NCBI GenBank assembly: GCA_028095005.1 | Contig: CM051461.1 | Coordinates: forward strand, 46,054,812 to 46,118,811 | Direction of reading: 5' to 3' | Source: Rhynchospora pubera | Taxonomy: Eukaryota; Streptophyta; Magnoliopsida; Poales; Cyperaceae | DNA length: 64,000 nt | Shown: in pieces, positions 34,700 to 47,332 of the stretch | How positions within the stretch are numbered: position 1 is the first letter of the stretch | Layout of the letters: every line of letters starts with the position of its first letter | The notes under the pieces: generated by a model | The model's input: only the letters and a program-made list of their open reading frames with translations | The model's database searches: none | What the model was told of the DNA's origin: nothing | Position numbers and translations under genes: made by a program

Positions 34700-37600
34700 A
34701 TGAAACATATTCTAGACAATATAAAGAGTCTAAATGTTGATTGACAGTATAAAGAGATTAAAGAGATTAATTGATAGTATAAAGAGATTAATTGTAGATT
34801 ATTGTTATCATATGACTTAGAATTGTTCCCGAATCCATTGAAATGCTCAAACGGTGTTTAGAATAACAATATTTGCAATTTATATGCGTAATTACCTTGT
34901 ATAATCCAATATTTTTGAATAAATAACATATGAATCATATTTTATATTTTAGACAGTAAAAAAGAGTTTAAATGTAGATTATGGTGTCCAAATGACTTAG
35001 AATGAATCCGGAAACGATTGAAATCCAATATTTTATATTTTAATTACCATGTATAATCCAATATTTTGAATAAATAATATCTGAATAACATTCTAAACGG
35101 TTTAAAGATTTTAATTGTAGATTATCGTGATCAAATAATTTTGAATGAATCCAGAAACGATTGAAATGCTCAATCGATGATCAGAATTGCACTATATGCA
35201 ATTTAACTGCGTAATTACCATGTATAATCCAATTGTTTTGAATAAATAATATATGAATCCTATTATAGACGGTTAAAAGAGTTTAAATATAGATTATTAT
35301 GATCAAATAATTTTCAATGAATCCAAAATAATTGAAATGCTCAAACGATAATCCGAATTGCATTATTTGCACTTTACATGCGTAATTACCATATATATAT
35401 AATCTTTTCGAATAAATAACATATGAATCATATTTTAGACAGTATAAAGAGTTTAAATGTACAATATTGTGATCAAATGACTTTATATGAATCCAGAAAC
35501 GATTGAAATTCTCAAACGATGCACAGAATTATATTATTTGCAATTTATATGAGTAATTAGCATGCATAAGCCAATCTATTTGAATAAATAAGATATTAAT
35601 TATATTCTAGACAGTATAAAGTGTTTAAATGTACATTATTGCGATAAAATGACTTAGAAAGAATCCAAAAACGATTGAAATGCTTAAACGGTGCTCAAAA
35701 TTGCATTATTTGCATTTTTAATGCATAATTAAAAAAAACGATTGAAATGCTTAAACGGTGCTCAGAATTGTAATATTTGAAATTTATATACATTTATAAT
35801 TCAATGTTTTTTAATAAATAACATATGGATCATATTCTAGACAGTATAAAGTGTTTAAATGAAGATTATTGTGATCAAATTACTTAGAATGAATCCAGAA
35901 ATGATTGAATTGCTCAAACGTTGATCAGAACTGCATTATTTGCACATTATATGCGTAATTACCATGTATATTCCATTATTTTTAAATAAATAACATATGA
36001 ATCATATTCTATACAGTATAAAGTGTTTAAATGTAGATTATTGTGATCAAATGACTTATAATGAATCCACAAATGATTCAAATTCTCAAACGGTGCTCAG
36101 AATTGTAATATTGGTCACCTGAATGATCTACAATTCAAATCCTCAACCTGAATGATCTGTCAATAATAATCTCTTGGAACAAATGATCAAGTAGCATCAA
36201 TAACATAAAAATAATATAATAGCCACCAACTAATTGGCTTCTACGACATAACTCCAACAGAAATGATTGAAATTCTCAACCGGTGCTCAGAATTGTAATA
36301 TTGGCTCTTAATATGCGCAATTACCATATAATCCATTCTTTTTTAATAAATAACATATGAGTCATATTCTAGACAGTACAAAGTGTTTAAATGAAGATTA
36401 TTGTGATGAAATGACTTACAATGAATTCAGAAATGATTGAAATGCTCAAAAATGCTCAGAATAGCAATAATTGCACTTTATATGCATAATTACCATGAAA
36501 TAAATAACATATGATTCATATTCTTGACACTATAAATAGTTTAAATGTAGATTATTGTGATCAAATGATGTAGAATGAGTCCAGAAATGAATGAAATGCA
36601 TTATTTTTACTTTATTTGCGTAATTACCATGTATAATCCAATCCTTTTGAATAAATAACATATGAAACATATGCTAGACAATATAAAGAGTTTAAATGTT
36701 GATTATTGTGACCAAATGAGTAAGAATGAATCCCGAAACTATTGAAATTCTCGAACGATGCTCAGAATTGCATGATTTGCAATTTTAATGCGTAATTATA
36801 ATGTATAATCCAATATTTTTGATTGAATAACATATGAATCACATTATTGACAGTATAAAGGATTAATTGTAGATTATTGTGATCATATGACTTAGAATTG
36901 TTCCCGAATTGATTGAAATGTTCAAGCGGTGTTTAGAATCACAATATTTGCAATTTATATGCGTAATTACCTTGTATAATCCAATCTTTTTGAATAAATA
37001 ACATATGAATCATATCTTATATTTTATACAGTAAAAAGAGTTTAAATGTAGATTATGGTGTCCAAATGACTTAGAATGAATTCATAAACGATTGAAATGC
37101 ACAATTGGTGTTCAGAATTGCATTATTTGCACATTATATGCTTAATTACCATATATAATCCAATCTTTTGAATAAATAATATCTGAATAACATTCTGGAC
37201 GGTTTAAAGAGTTTAAATGTAGATTATCGTGATCAAATAATTTTGAATAAATCCAGAAACGATTGAAATGCTCAATCGATGACCAGAATTGCACTATTTG
37301 CAATTTAAATGCGTAATTACCATGTATAATCCAATCGTTTTGAATAAATAATATATGAATCCTATTCTAGATGGTTAATAGAGTTTAAATATAGATTATT
37401 ATGATCAAATAACTTTCAATGAATCCAAAATAATTGAAATGCTCAAACGATAATCTGAATTGCATTATTTGCACTTTACATGCGTAATTATCATGTATAA
37501 TATAATCTTTTCGAATAAATAACATATGAATCATATTCTAGACAGTATAAAGAGTTTAAATGTACATTATTGTGATCAAATGACTTTATATGAATCCAGA

Positions 37601-39240
37601 AACGATTGAAATTCTCAAACGATTCTCAGAATTAGATTATTTGCAATTTATATGAGTAATTAGCATGTATAAGCCAATGTTTTTTAATAAATAAGATATT
37701 AATTATATTCTAGACAGTATAAAGTGTTTAAATGTACATTATTGCGATAAAATGACTTAGAAAGAATCCAAAAACGATTGAAATGCTTAAACGGTGCTCA
37801 GAATTGTAATATTTGAAATTTATATACGTAATGACCGTTTATAATTCAATCTTTTTTAATAAATAACATATGGATCATGTTCTTGACAGTATAAAGTGTT
37901 TAAATGAAGATTATTGTGATCAAATGACTTAGAATGAATTCAGAAATGATTGAAAGGCTCAAACGTTGGTCAGAATTGCATTATTTGCACATAATATGCG
38001 TAATTACCATGTATATTCCAATATTTTTAAATAAATAACACATGAATCATATTCTTCACAGTATAAAGTGTTTAAATGTAGATTATTGTGATCAAATGAC
38101 TTAAAATGAATCCAGAAATGATTGAAATTCTCAAACGGTGCTCAGAATTGTAATATTGGATCTTTATATGCGTAATTACCATTTATAATCCATTCTTTTT
38201 GAATAAATAACATATGAATCATAATATAAACAGTACAAAGTGTATAAATGAAGATTATTGTGATCAAATGACTTACAATGAATCCAGAAATGATTGAAAT
38301 GCTCAAAGATGCTCAGAATTGCATTGATTGCAATTTATATGCATAATTACCATGTATAATCCATTCATTTTGAACAAATAACATATGAATCATATTCTTG
38401 ACACTATAAATAGTTTAAATGTAGATTATTGCGATCAAATGACGTAGAATGAGTCCAGAAATAAATGAAATGTATTATTTTACTTTATATGCATAATTAC
38501 CTTGTATAATCCAATCTTTTTGAATAAATAACATATGAAACATATTCTAGACAATATAAAGAGTTTAAATGTTGATTATTGTGACCAAATGGGTAAGAAT
38601 GAATCCCGAAACGATTGAAATTCTCGAACGATACTCAGAATTGCATTATTTGCAATTTTAATGCGTAATTATCATGTATAATCGAATATTTTTTATTATA
38701 TAACATATCAATCACATTATTGACGGTATAAAGAGATTAATTGTAGATTATTGTGATCATATGACTTAGAATTGTACCCGAATCGATTGAAATGCTCAAA
38801 CGGTGTTTAGAATCACAATATTTGCAATTTATATGCGTAATTACCTTGTATAATCCAATCTTTTTGAATAAATAACTTATGAATCATATTTTCAGTAAAA
38901 AGAGTTTAAATGTCGATTATGGCGTCCAAATGACTTAGAATGAATCCAGAAATGATTGAAATGCACAAATGGTGCTCAGAATTGCATTATTTGCACATTA
39001 TATGCTTAATTCCATGTATAATCCAATCTTTTGAATAAATACTATCTGAATAACATTCTAGACGATTTAAAGAGTTTAAATGTTGATTATCGTGATCAAA
39101 TAATTTTGAATGAATCCAGAAGTATTGAAATGCTCAAACGGTGCTCAGAATTGTAATATTGGCTCTTTATATGCGTAATTACCATTTATAATCCATTCTT
39201 TTTGAATAATAACATATGAATCATATTCTAGACTTACAAT
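34700..39240. repeat. Higher-order repeat of ~11 monomers within the satellite
   Basis: A rare monomer variant, ATGGTGTCCAAATGAC preceded by AGTAAAAAGAG, occurs at 34981 and 37055, and as ATGGCGTCC at 38919. The spacings are 2074 and 1864 bp; subtracting the 147-bp LTR scrap and its ~45-bp host duplication makes the first about 1880. The following monomers match in order too (GATTATCGTGATCAAATAA, TTGCGATAAAATGACTTAGA). So a block of about 11 monomers has been copied as a unit. Confidence 0.8.
36114..36260. mobile_element. LTR remnant inside the satellite
   Basis: TCAACCTGAATGATCTGT and ATAGCCACCAACTAATTGGC match the right end of the solo LTR at 45215-49235 (at about 46850 and 49195), with the middle shortened. 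The host stretch AAATGATT(C/G)AAATTCTCAA...GTAATATTGG is repeated on both sides over about 45 bp, longer than a normal 5-bp LTR target duplication. Confidence 0.8.
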
Positions 39241-41192
39241 GAATCCAGAAATGAGTGAATTGCTCAAAGATGCTCAGAATTGCATTAATTGCACTTTATA
39301 TTCATAATTGCCAAGCATAATCCAATTTTTTTGAATAATTAAATTATGAATCATATGCATAATAACGAATGAAATGCACCTTAATGCACTTGAAATTACC
39401 AAGAATTAATTGCACTTTATAAATAACATATGAATCATATGTGTAATAACCCTGTGTAGTCCAATCTTTTTGAATAAATAATATAGGAATCATATTCTTG
39501 ACAGTATAAGAGTTTAAATGTAGATTATTGTGATCAAATGACTTAGAATGAATCCAGAAACGAATGAAATGCTCAAAGATGCTCAGAATAGCATTATTTG
39601 CACTTTATATGCTTAATGAGCTTGTATAATCCAATCTTTTTTAATAAATAACATATGAATCATATTGTAGACTATTTAAAGAGTTTAAATTTAGATTATC
39701 GTGATCAAATAACCTAGAATGAATCCAGAAACGATTAAAATGCTCAAACGATGATCAGAATTGCATTATTTTACATTATATGCGTAATTACCATTATAAT
39801 CCAATCTTTTTAAATAAATAACATATGAATCATATTTTAGACAGTACGAAGTATATAAATATAGATTATTGTGATCAAAAGTCTTGGAATAAATCCAGAA
39901 ACGATTGAAATGCTCAAACGGTGCTCAGAATTGAAATATTTGCTCTTTATATGCGTAATTACCATTTATAATCTAGTTTTTTTAAATAAATAACATATGT
40001 ATCATATTCTAGACAGTATAAAGTGTTTAAATGAAGATTATTGTGATCAAATAACTTAGAATGAATCCATAAATGATTGAAATGCTCAACGATGCTCTGA
40101 ATTGCATTAATTGCACTTTATATGCATAATTACCAAACATAGATTGCTTTTTGAATAATAACATATGAATCATATTCTATAAAGTATAAATAGTTTAAAT
40201 TCTGATTAATGTAATCAAGAACGATTGAAATCCCCAAACGATGCACAGAATTGTATTATTTGCACTTTATATATGCGTAATTACCCTATGTAATCCAAAT
40301 TTTTTGAATAAATAACATATGAATCATATTCTAGATGGTATAAAGACTTTAAATATAGATTATTGTGATGAATTGACTTTGTATGAATCCAGAAACAATT
40401 GAAATTCTTCAATTATGCTCAGAAGTGCTTTATTTGCACTTTATATGCCTAATTACCAAATATAATAATCCAATATTTTTTAATAAATAACATATGAATC
40501 ATATTCTAAACAGTATAAAGAGTTTAAATGTAGATTATTGTCATCTAATGATTTAGAATGAATCCTGAAACTAATGAAATGCTCAAATGATGCTCAGAAT
40601 TGCTTTTTTTGCCCTTTACATGCGTAATTACCATGTATAATCCAATCTTTTTGAATAAATAACATATGAATCATTTTCTAGACAGTAAAATGAGATTAAA
40701 TATACATTGTTGTGATCAAATGATTTAGAATGAATCCAGAAACGATTGAAATGCTCAAATGATGCTCAGAATTGCTTTATGTGCAATTTATATGCGTAAT
40801 TACCATGTATAATCCAATCTTTTTGAATAAATAACATATGAATCATATTTTAGACAGCATAAAGAGTTGAAATGTAGATGTTTGTTGACATCATAAAGAG
40901 TTTAAATGTATATTATTGTGATCAAATGACTTAGAATGAATCCAGAAACAATTGAAATACTAAAACGATGCTTAAAATTGCATTATTTGCAACTTAAATG
41001 CGTAATTATCATGTATAATCTAATCTTTTTGAATAAATAATATTTGAATCATATTGTAGACAGTATAAATAGTTTAAATGTTGATTATTATGATGAAATG
41101 ATTTAGAATGAATCTAAAAATGATTGAAATGCTCAAACGATGCTCAGAATTGCATTATTTGCACTTTATATGTGTAATTACCATGTATAATC

Positions 41193-41745
41193 CATTGCAA
41201 ACTGGATTATAGATATTATTGTGCAGCAATTCTATGGGTTTTCTGGAAACATAGAAATGAATGTAGTTTCGAAAACATCAGACCATGCTCTCATAAAAAA
41301 TACATTTCTGATTTAAAAGGAATGCTCATATATTGGTCAAGCAACTGGAAACATGCAGTGAAGGAGGAGATATGGGGAAACTGGCCTGCTGAGGAGACTG
41401 TACCAGCTCAGTTAGAAGAAGGAGATAGTAGGAGATGAACATTGAAGATGAGAGACAGATCATGATCTATGTGGAATGGAGTCTTTGTAATATTTTCAGT
41501 TTCTTTAACTGTAAGGGTAGATTTTAGCTTAATTTGTTTTCAATATAATAATAGGTTACTTTTGTGGATTAAATGGGTAGGTAGTTGGAGATAATGATAG
41601 GGCACTGGTACCGACTGGGAGTGGGGTACTAGTGCCAGTATGTTGCTTTTTGTTGAGTTTGACATTGTTGTTTTGATTGTTGTACTGGTTTGCTTTTCAG
41701 TAATGGAAAGTGGTGGACTCAGTCCACTTATTTCAAAAAAGAAAA
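41193..41745 (+). mobile_element. 5'-truncated LINE tail inserted in the satellite
   Basis: The first ~245 bases encode, in one frame ending TGA near 41439, the C-terminus of a plant LINE reverse-transcriptase protein (CAAILWVFWKHRNECSFEN, then EEIWGNWPAEE). A 3' untranslated region with a short A-rich end follows. The 14-bp target duplication TACCATGTATAATC lies at 41179-41192 and 41746-41759. It is a dead-on-arrival LINE copy. Confidence 0.9.
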
Positions 41746-41898
41746 TACCATGTATAATCTAATCATTTTGAATAAATAACTATGAATTATATTCTAGATA
41801 ATATAAAGTATTAAAATTTAGATTATTGTGATCAAATGACTTAGAATGAATCAAAAAACGGTTGAAATGCTCAAACGATACTCAGAATTGTATTATTT

Positions 41899-42138
41899 GC
41901 ACCAGAATGGATGTGCTTTCCCCATTGATTTTACCTTTGTTGATTGGGGCCTACAATTGGAGAGATAGAAAATACGCTATTGAACAGTGTGAAGCAACTT
42001 CGACAAAGTGCGTTCCTTTTCCTTTGTTTGTCGCTTCAAATGATATTTGTAAAAGGCACAAGAGAAACTTATTTATATCGAAAACAATGGATGGAAATGA
42101 AGGGAAATAGGAAGAAACTCCTCATAAACTAATTTTGT
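41899..42138 (-). pseudogene. Copy of exon 1 and promoter of the cysteine-rich gene
   Basis: Matches 13480-13640 plus 19142-19205 without the CACTA element. On the minus strand it has the TATA box (GATATAAATA near 42070), the leader and the splice-donor region (CAACAAAGGTAAAATC). The start codon is changed to ATAGCG and part of the signal-peptide coding is deleted. Exon 2 is absent; satellite DNA takes over at 41899. It serves as a natural empty-site allele for the CACTA insertion. Confidence 0.85.
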
Positions 42139-42461
42139 TTATAGTTGGTCAGGTTCAACCTCGTTAACATGGTATCAGAGCGTTTAGGGCTAGTCTAATT
42201 CGTTGTATTAACATGAAACCCGACTTGAATCAAATTAAGGCAGCAGCACATGCTAGCCTTAAGCTGATAGAAGGAGTTTCTTCCAAGTGCACAAGTTAGA
42301 TTTTAGGTTCGATGAGGCACGATCCAAGTGCAACTTGCACAAGAACCGAGCCACTTAGGGCTAGTCAACCCTAAGAGGGTTCTTCCTATTTACAAAATTA
42401 GTTTGATTCGCCAAATCTGGTCATAAACTAATCTGAATATGTGGATTGCACATTTGAATTT
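42139..42461. mobile_element. LTR-retroelement scrap with primer-binding site
   Basis: Starts where similarity to 19205 stops. It contains CATGGTATCAGAGC, the methionyl-tRNA primer-binding motif, on the plus strand, and a 60-bp stretch (GTTAGATTTTAGGTTCGA...) that resembles the start of the neighbouring LTR. It probably belongs to an older related element, rearranged. Confidence 0.5.
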
Positions 42462-43174
42462 TGTGAAGAATTCGAGCATCTACGCAGTGGAAGTTAGATT
42501 TTAGGTTCGAGGAGGCACGATCCAAGTGCAACTGCACAAGAACCGTGCCTCTCAGGGTTATTCAGCACGAGAATCTCAGAATAACAATCAAATACAAGTG
42601 ACCACGAGATTTAACGAGGTTCAGCACCAACTTGGTGCCTACGTCCTCTACACACACGCACACTTTTTCTATTATTTTCTGTTAATGTCTAAGATATATT
42701 GTAAGAGAAAGAAGAAGGAATTAAATAGGAAAATTACAATGGAGATACACATCTCCTTCCCAAAATACCTCTTTATTTCTTTCCTTTTTTTCTTATCCAT
42801 ACCATACACATTAAATCTCCTCACACAAGGAAAGATCTAATTTTCGCACAAGGAAATGTTCTCTGGACGTGTAATCCACTTCATTCTATGTTTGACAGGT
42901 TGGAGCCGACCTGGAGCCTTCCCTGTTACCAAATTTGACCCATTCAGGATACCATTCGGGGTATTGTTCGGTTACTGTTTGGCCGAACACCTGGCCGAAT
43001 ACTCAGCCGAATGCCCTATTCTTGATCTTATGTGGCAGCACACACTACCACACTTCATGTTTTAACACTCTTTCTCAAGTGTACAACTTGAAATGACAAC
43101 TTGTAAATTTTATTTTAATAGTTTTGCGTCACGCATTCGATCTATAACTTGTTCTTTTGCAGCACTTTCTCACA

Positions 43175-45209
43175 CTCCCCCTCAAGTGGACATGTACTGA
43201 TTTTTCATGTCTCACTTGCATGGAGTGCTGCACACCGATACACATCGTGTTCTAAGGCACATACCTTTCGTCTTCATTGGCACACACATGCCACAAAGTT
43301 CTTCATTCAAATCTTCCATATGTCGCACACACGACGACGGCACACACCACCTTCTGGATAAATTTCTTCACTTGGCACGAGTCACACATCTTGTGCTAGA
43401 CCCTAACGCCTTGCATCAAACCATCTTGTCCGGTCCGTGCCTTCTTGGCACGCCCCGTGCACTAAAGCCAAGTAATCCTTTTACTTTAAGCCACCTTCAC
43501 CATTCATATCATCACACATGAGAGATATTATTTACTAACCTTATTCCAAGCAGATTACTCTCAGTCTTCTCCATCACGTCTCCAACTTCTTCTTTTAATA
43601 GCTTTGAATTCTTTGACCTGTCACAATGTTAGACTTGAGCATCCTTTGCTTGACTCGCACATGACTTGATCTTTACCTTCTAGGCCATCTTGTAGAATAC
43701 ATTGCATGACATGATATCCACTCGATTCGAGCACACTTGTGCTCGACCCGAGTATTCCTTGAGCATATCTTTATTACTTGGATTAAGATCTAAGTCTTGA
43801 CTCGCCTTGACCACTTGACCCAACCTGGATCATATGACATGACTAGAGTCTCTTGTCTCCATTACTCTCTCATGCTTATTCACTTGATATCCAACTTGGA
43901 CACCAAATATTTCTCTCACTTCAACTCTCCACCTGAGAGGGATATTTGGTAGCTTGCAATAATTGGTTAAAACCCTTAACTTCACATGCCCTCGACTTGA
44001 AGACATCTAGCTCCTCTACTTGAAGAACTTTTCTTAGACTCGACTTGAGCCTCTTTTCTTGACCCGACATGGACCACATCTTGATTGATACCAAAGATCT
44101 CTCTCAATTTTGCTCTCCCCCTGAGAAAGATATTTGGTTACACATGCAGCTCGCTTTATTTGACCCACTTAGGGCCAATTGTTGGACCCGACTTGGGCCC
44201 TCTTACTAGATCAGATTTTGACCACCATCATGACCCATCTTAGGCCTTCTCCTTGGATCCGACTTGGACCACATTCATTGCTTCAAAAATGACCACTTTG
44301 ATACCCATTCGACCATCCATTCGGCCGAACACGTGGTCGAACAGACCTATCATGGACCATTTTACTTGTTCTAGGTTTCCGATTTGGATCCGACTCGAGC
44401 CACAACCAATACTTTTGTTCAATTGACATGAGGCAAATAATTTGGCCTACCATTCGGCCTATCATTCGGCCTAACATATAGCCGAACATGTCATAAATCC
44501 AACTAGGATTACTTTCTTGACTCGACTTGAGCCTTCAATCAAACCCGACTTTGGTTACTTTGATGTTCTGACTTTGGTCATGTCATCCATTGTCACATTT
44601 TTTTCATACCCAAACCATACAATCAATCGTACAACAAAATCAATTCTAAACAAATCACAATAAACTTGTTTTATTCTGGATAAACCATGGTCACACAACC
44701 AACTAACATCTAATCTACCTTGTTGATTCAATCTCCCAGAAAAACAAATAAGATACATTATTTTTATTGTGGCTAGACATATCTGCTTCTTTATGGTAGA
44801 TTTGGGCTCCAATCACCGCTCACAGGTCACACAACCTAAGCGATACCTCCGGGACAACTTCATATGACTCAGAAACATCTTAATCACCAGGGACGTGACC
44901 GTTCTGGTTCCCGTTCGGCCGAACACCAGGCTGAATGTCCCTGTTCTGGTCCAGTTCGGCCGCACACACAGCAAAAAATCCTGTTCTTGATCCTGTACGG
45001 TCGTACACATAGCCGAACAGTCTGTTTTCAACAGTACATGCCATTGCTCGTGCTCCAAAGTCGATGTAGAAAGCTACTCGAACGATTGTCTATCTCCATG
45101 CACCCTTTTTGGTTAAAGAAACACCCGCCTTGCACTTGCTTCAAGTCTTTGTTTGCCTTCCATCGCCTCCATTTTGTCCTCCCATCTCTGAACCACGCTC
45201 TGATATCAT
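43175..45209. other. Interior of the outer LTR element, noncoding
   Basis: Low-complexity, CT/GA-skewed sequence with many GACTCGACTTGAGCC-type and CATTCGGCC-type repeats. The frames on both strands (for example 44813-45058 minus) have no recognisable domain. No pol domains. Confidence 0.65.
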
Positions 45210-47129
45210 GTTAATGTTAGGAACTCAAGTCCACGTGCAATTTTAATTTTTATTAACATTTAACAAGTAATTAAACACGCACGAGAAATTGATTTACTAA
45301 TTCAAGTGATTAACACGTTAAAAGGAGAAGCGTAGGAGGTTACCTCTTCCGAAATCGTATTTAGAAGGATCGAATCCAATCTCTTGGAGTCGGTGGCGTG
45401 CTCGTCACCCTCGCGACTGCCTCCGATTATTACCTCAAGTCCACCTAGAAGATTAACCAAAGTCTCAAGACAAGTGCTAGCTTGTCCGAGACGATAGATA
45501 ATTCCCTGTTGTTCTTCTTCGCGCGATTAAATGATTAATTGGAAGAAAAAGCGCTCAACTCATGAGCAAGAGAGATGGATGGAGGCGCAAGAAAGAGGAG
45601 AACCGAATTTCTGCCCTTGCTTGAGCCGTCGGCTAGAGGAAGGAGGAGAAAGAGAATTAGGTCAAGACCGACTTGTTCCCAAAGAAACAATCAATATATA
45701 TGCAGTCTTTCTCTTTTTCATTTTTTGTCTGGACAAAAATACCCCTCAAAATCCGAAATTTTCAGAGTTTTTGTGGGCTAATCCACATGATATAATGGCC
45801 TATTATTCACTCTATTAATTCATCTCAAATCGGACTTTTAATTAACTGATTAAACAAAAGACCGATTAGCTCAGTATAATAAAATTGTGTTGAACGAATT
45901 TAATTATTAACATATTAATAATTAATTTGGAATTAGCATATGCATTACATTATTTCTATATGATCCATTTGAGTTAATTAATTATAACGGTTCATAACGG
46001 TATATAATTAATTAATCAACTTATCATATATTCGCAGTACTCGCTACTGCAAATAAACAAATAATGCACGTATGGTTAAAGTCCTATTTGTATGACCCTT
46101 TGAGGATTTTTGCTATGTAGGACATGGAAAATAAATCACCATTTATTTCTAATAATCATAAGCGGTATCTAGCAACACGTTATGATTCCCAATTCGCATA
46201 AATAAATATTGTACCAATACAATACTTCAATCCTGCATAAGAAAAAGTATCTTATTGTTTTGATTCCTATGTCACATGATATCCGTATATAATCCAAGAT
46301 AGGAATGTGTCATTCTTGCAGATTATACATTTCTTGATCTAGAGTTGATCGCCTAGTTGCGCGCATACGATCCAACTCCATCAAGGGGCCCAGTAGATAT
46401 CATTACTCACTAGGTGAACTAATGAGGGACATACGGTTGTCTTGATGAACAGTTTCTCCGCACACAATTCAAGAGAACATAAATAAAGTCCGTATAGCAG
46501 CCCTTATCAGGAATCAGCGTTAGGCGATATTTATAGAACCTATTCTCATGTGGAGAAACTTAACCATCTCAAACTCAGAATCAAATACGTATAAAATAAA
46601 TAATGACACATAACACAATCCATATATTTATTTCATTGGGTCATGTCCTATGCTGTGTTCTAGTAACATACGCATATGCAATTTAGTCGGTAACTCCTTA
46701 CCTATGATTTGTAGAACTTAATCATCACTTAAATTGCATACTAATCTTATATGATAATTAATGTTCCTTGTTAATTATCAAGATTATGGACCTTTAGAGA
46801 TATTATTGTCATTCTGACAAATGATCCACAGAGATCTACAATTCAGATCCTCAACCTGAATGATCTGTTAATAATAAACTGACACCGATCAAGATACTGA
46901 CTAATTATCTGAGCCACGTCATCCAATCAAAGGAGTAGTCAAAAGTTATTAATAAGTTAGTTGGGAGTTATTTTGAGTTTTAATTAGTCAAAAGTGAGTT
47001 AAGAGTCTGTTATGATAATTTGTGCTATCTTTGTGGTCTTCTAAGAGTTTATTTAATGTGTTTTGGTATTAGAAAAAGTGGTTGAGATATTATATTAATG
47101 TGTAGTGGGTTTTCAATGTAGTAGAATGC

Positions 47130-47138
47130 TATATAAGC
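47130..47138 (+). promoter_or_regulatory. TATA box in the young element's 5' LTR
   Basis: GCTATATAAGC lies in the LTR about 175 bp before its end, a usual place for the LTR promoter. The identical copy in the 3' LTR is at about 48968. Confidence 0.55.
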
Positions 47139-47332
47139 TGAATATCATGATGTAATAAGGAGATTATTGAATTATTACGAATTTTACTTGTGAGTTGAGT
47201 TTATCTCCTCTTTTATCCACTATTAGGTCGAGTTCTTACTCCTCTTCTAGTGATGTATCGTTACGCTTGCTGGTTTCTCTAAGTCTCCCGATCCGAACGG
47301 CGTCATTTGGTATCAGAGCTTCTTCAGGTTTG

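Larger units (their letters stand above)
27291..41898. repeat. Satellite array, ~171-bp monomer, ~75 copies
   Basis: About 14.6 kb of head-to-tail copies. The landmark AGATTATTGTG recurs at 27731, 27903, 28075, 28244, 28414 and 28586, giving a period of 169-172 bp. Conserved parts are GACTTAGAATGAATCCAGAA, CGATTGAAATGCTCAAACG, ATGCGTAATTACCATGTATA and TTTTTGAATAAATAACATAT. Copies differ by roughly 10-25% by eye. Open frames inside are accidental. The array starts beside exon 1 of a RING-H2 copy and ends against a copy of the cysteine-rich gene's first exon, so it lies among genes. Insertions are listed separately. Confidence 0.97.

Noticed and set aside
27291..41898. CRISPR-like array
   Set aside because: Regular spacing, but the repeats are 171-bp monomers without unique spacers, in a plant genome. 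It is satellite DNA.
27291..41898. Functional centromere
   Set aside because: Unit length fits, but the array is short and flanked by genes; nothing in the sequence shows CENH3 occupancy.
43207..43521. His/Thr-rich plus-strand frame in the outer LTR element
   Set aside because: Lies on the antisense strand of the element, has simple composition and no recognisable domain.
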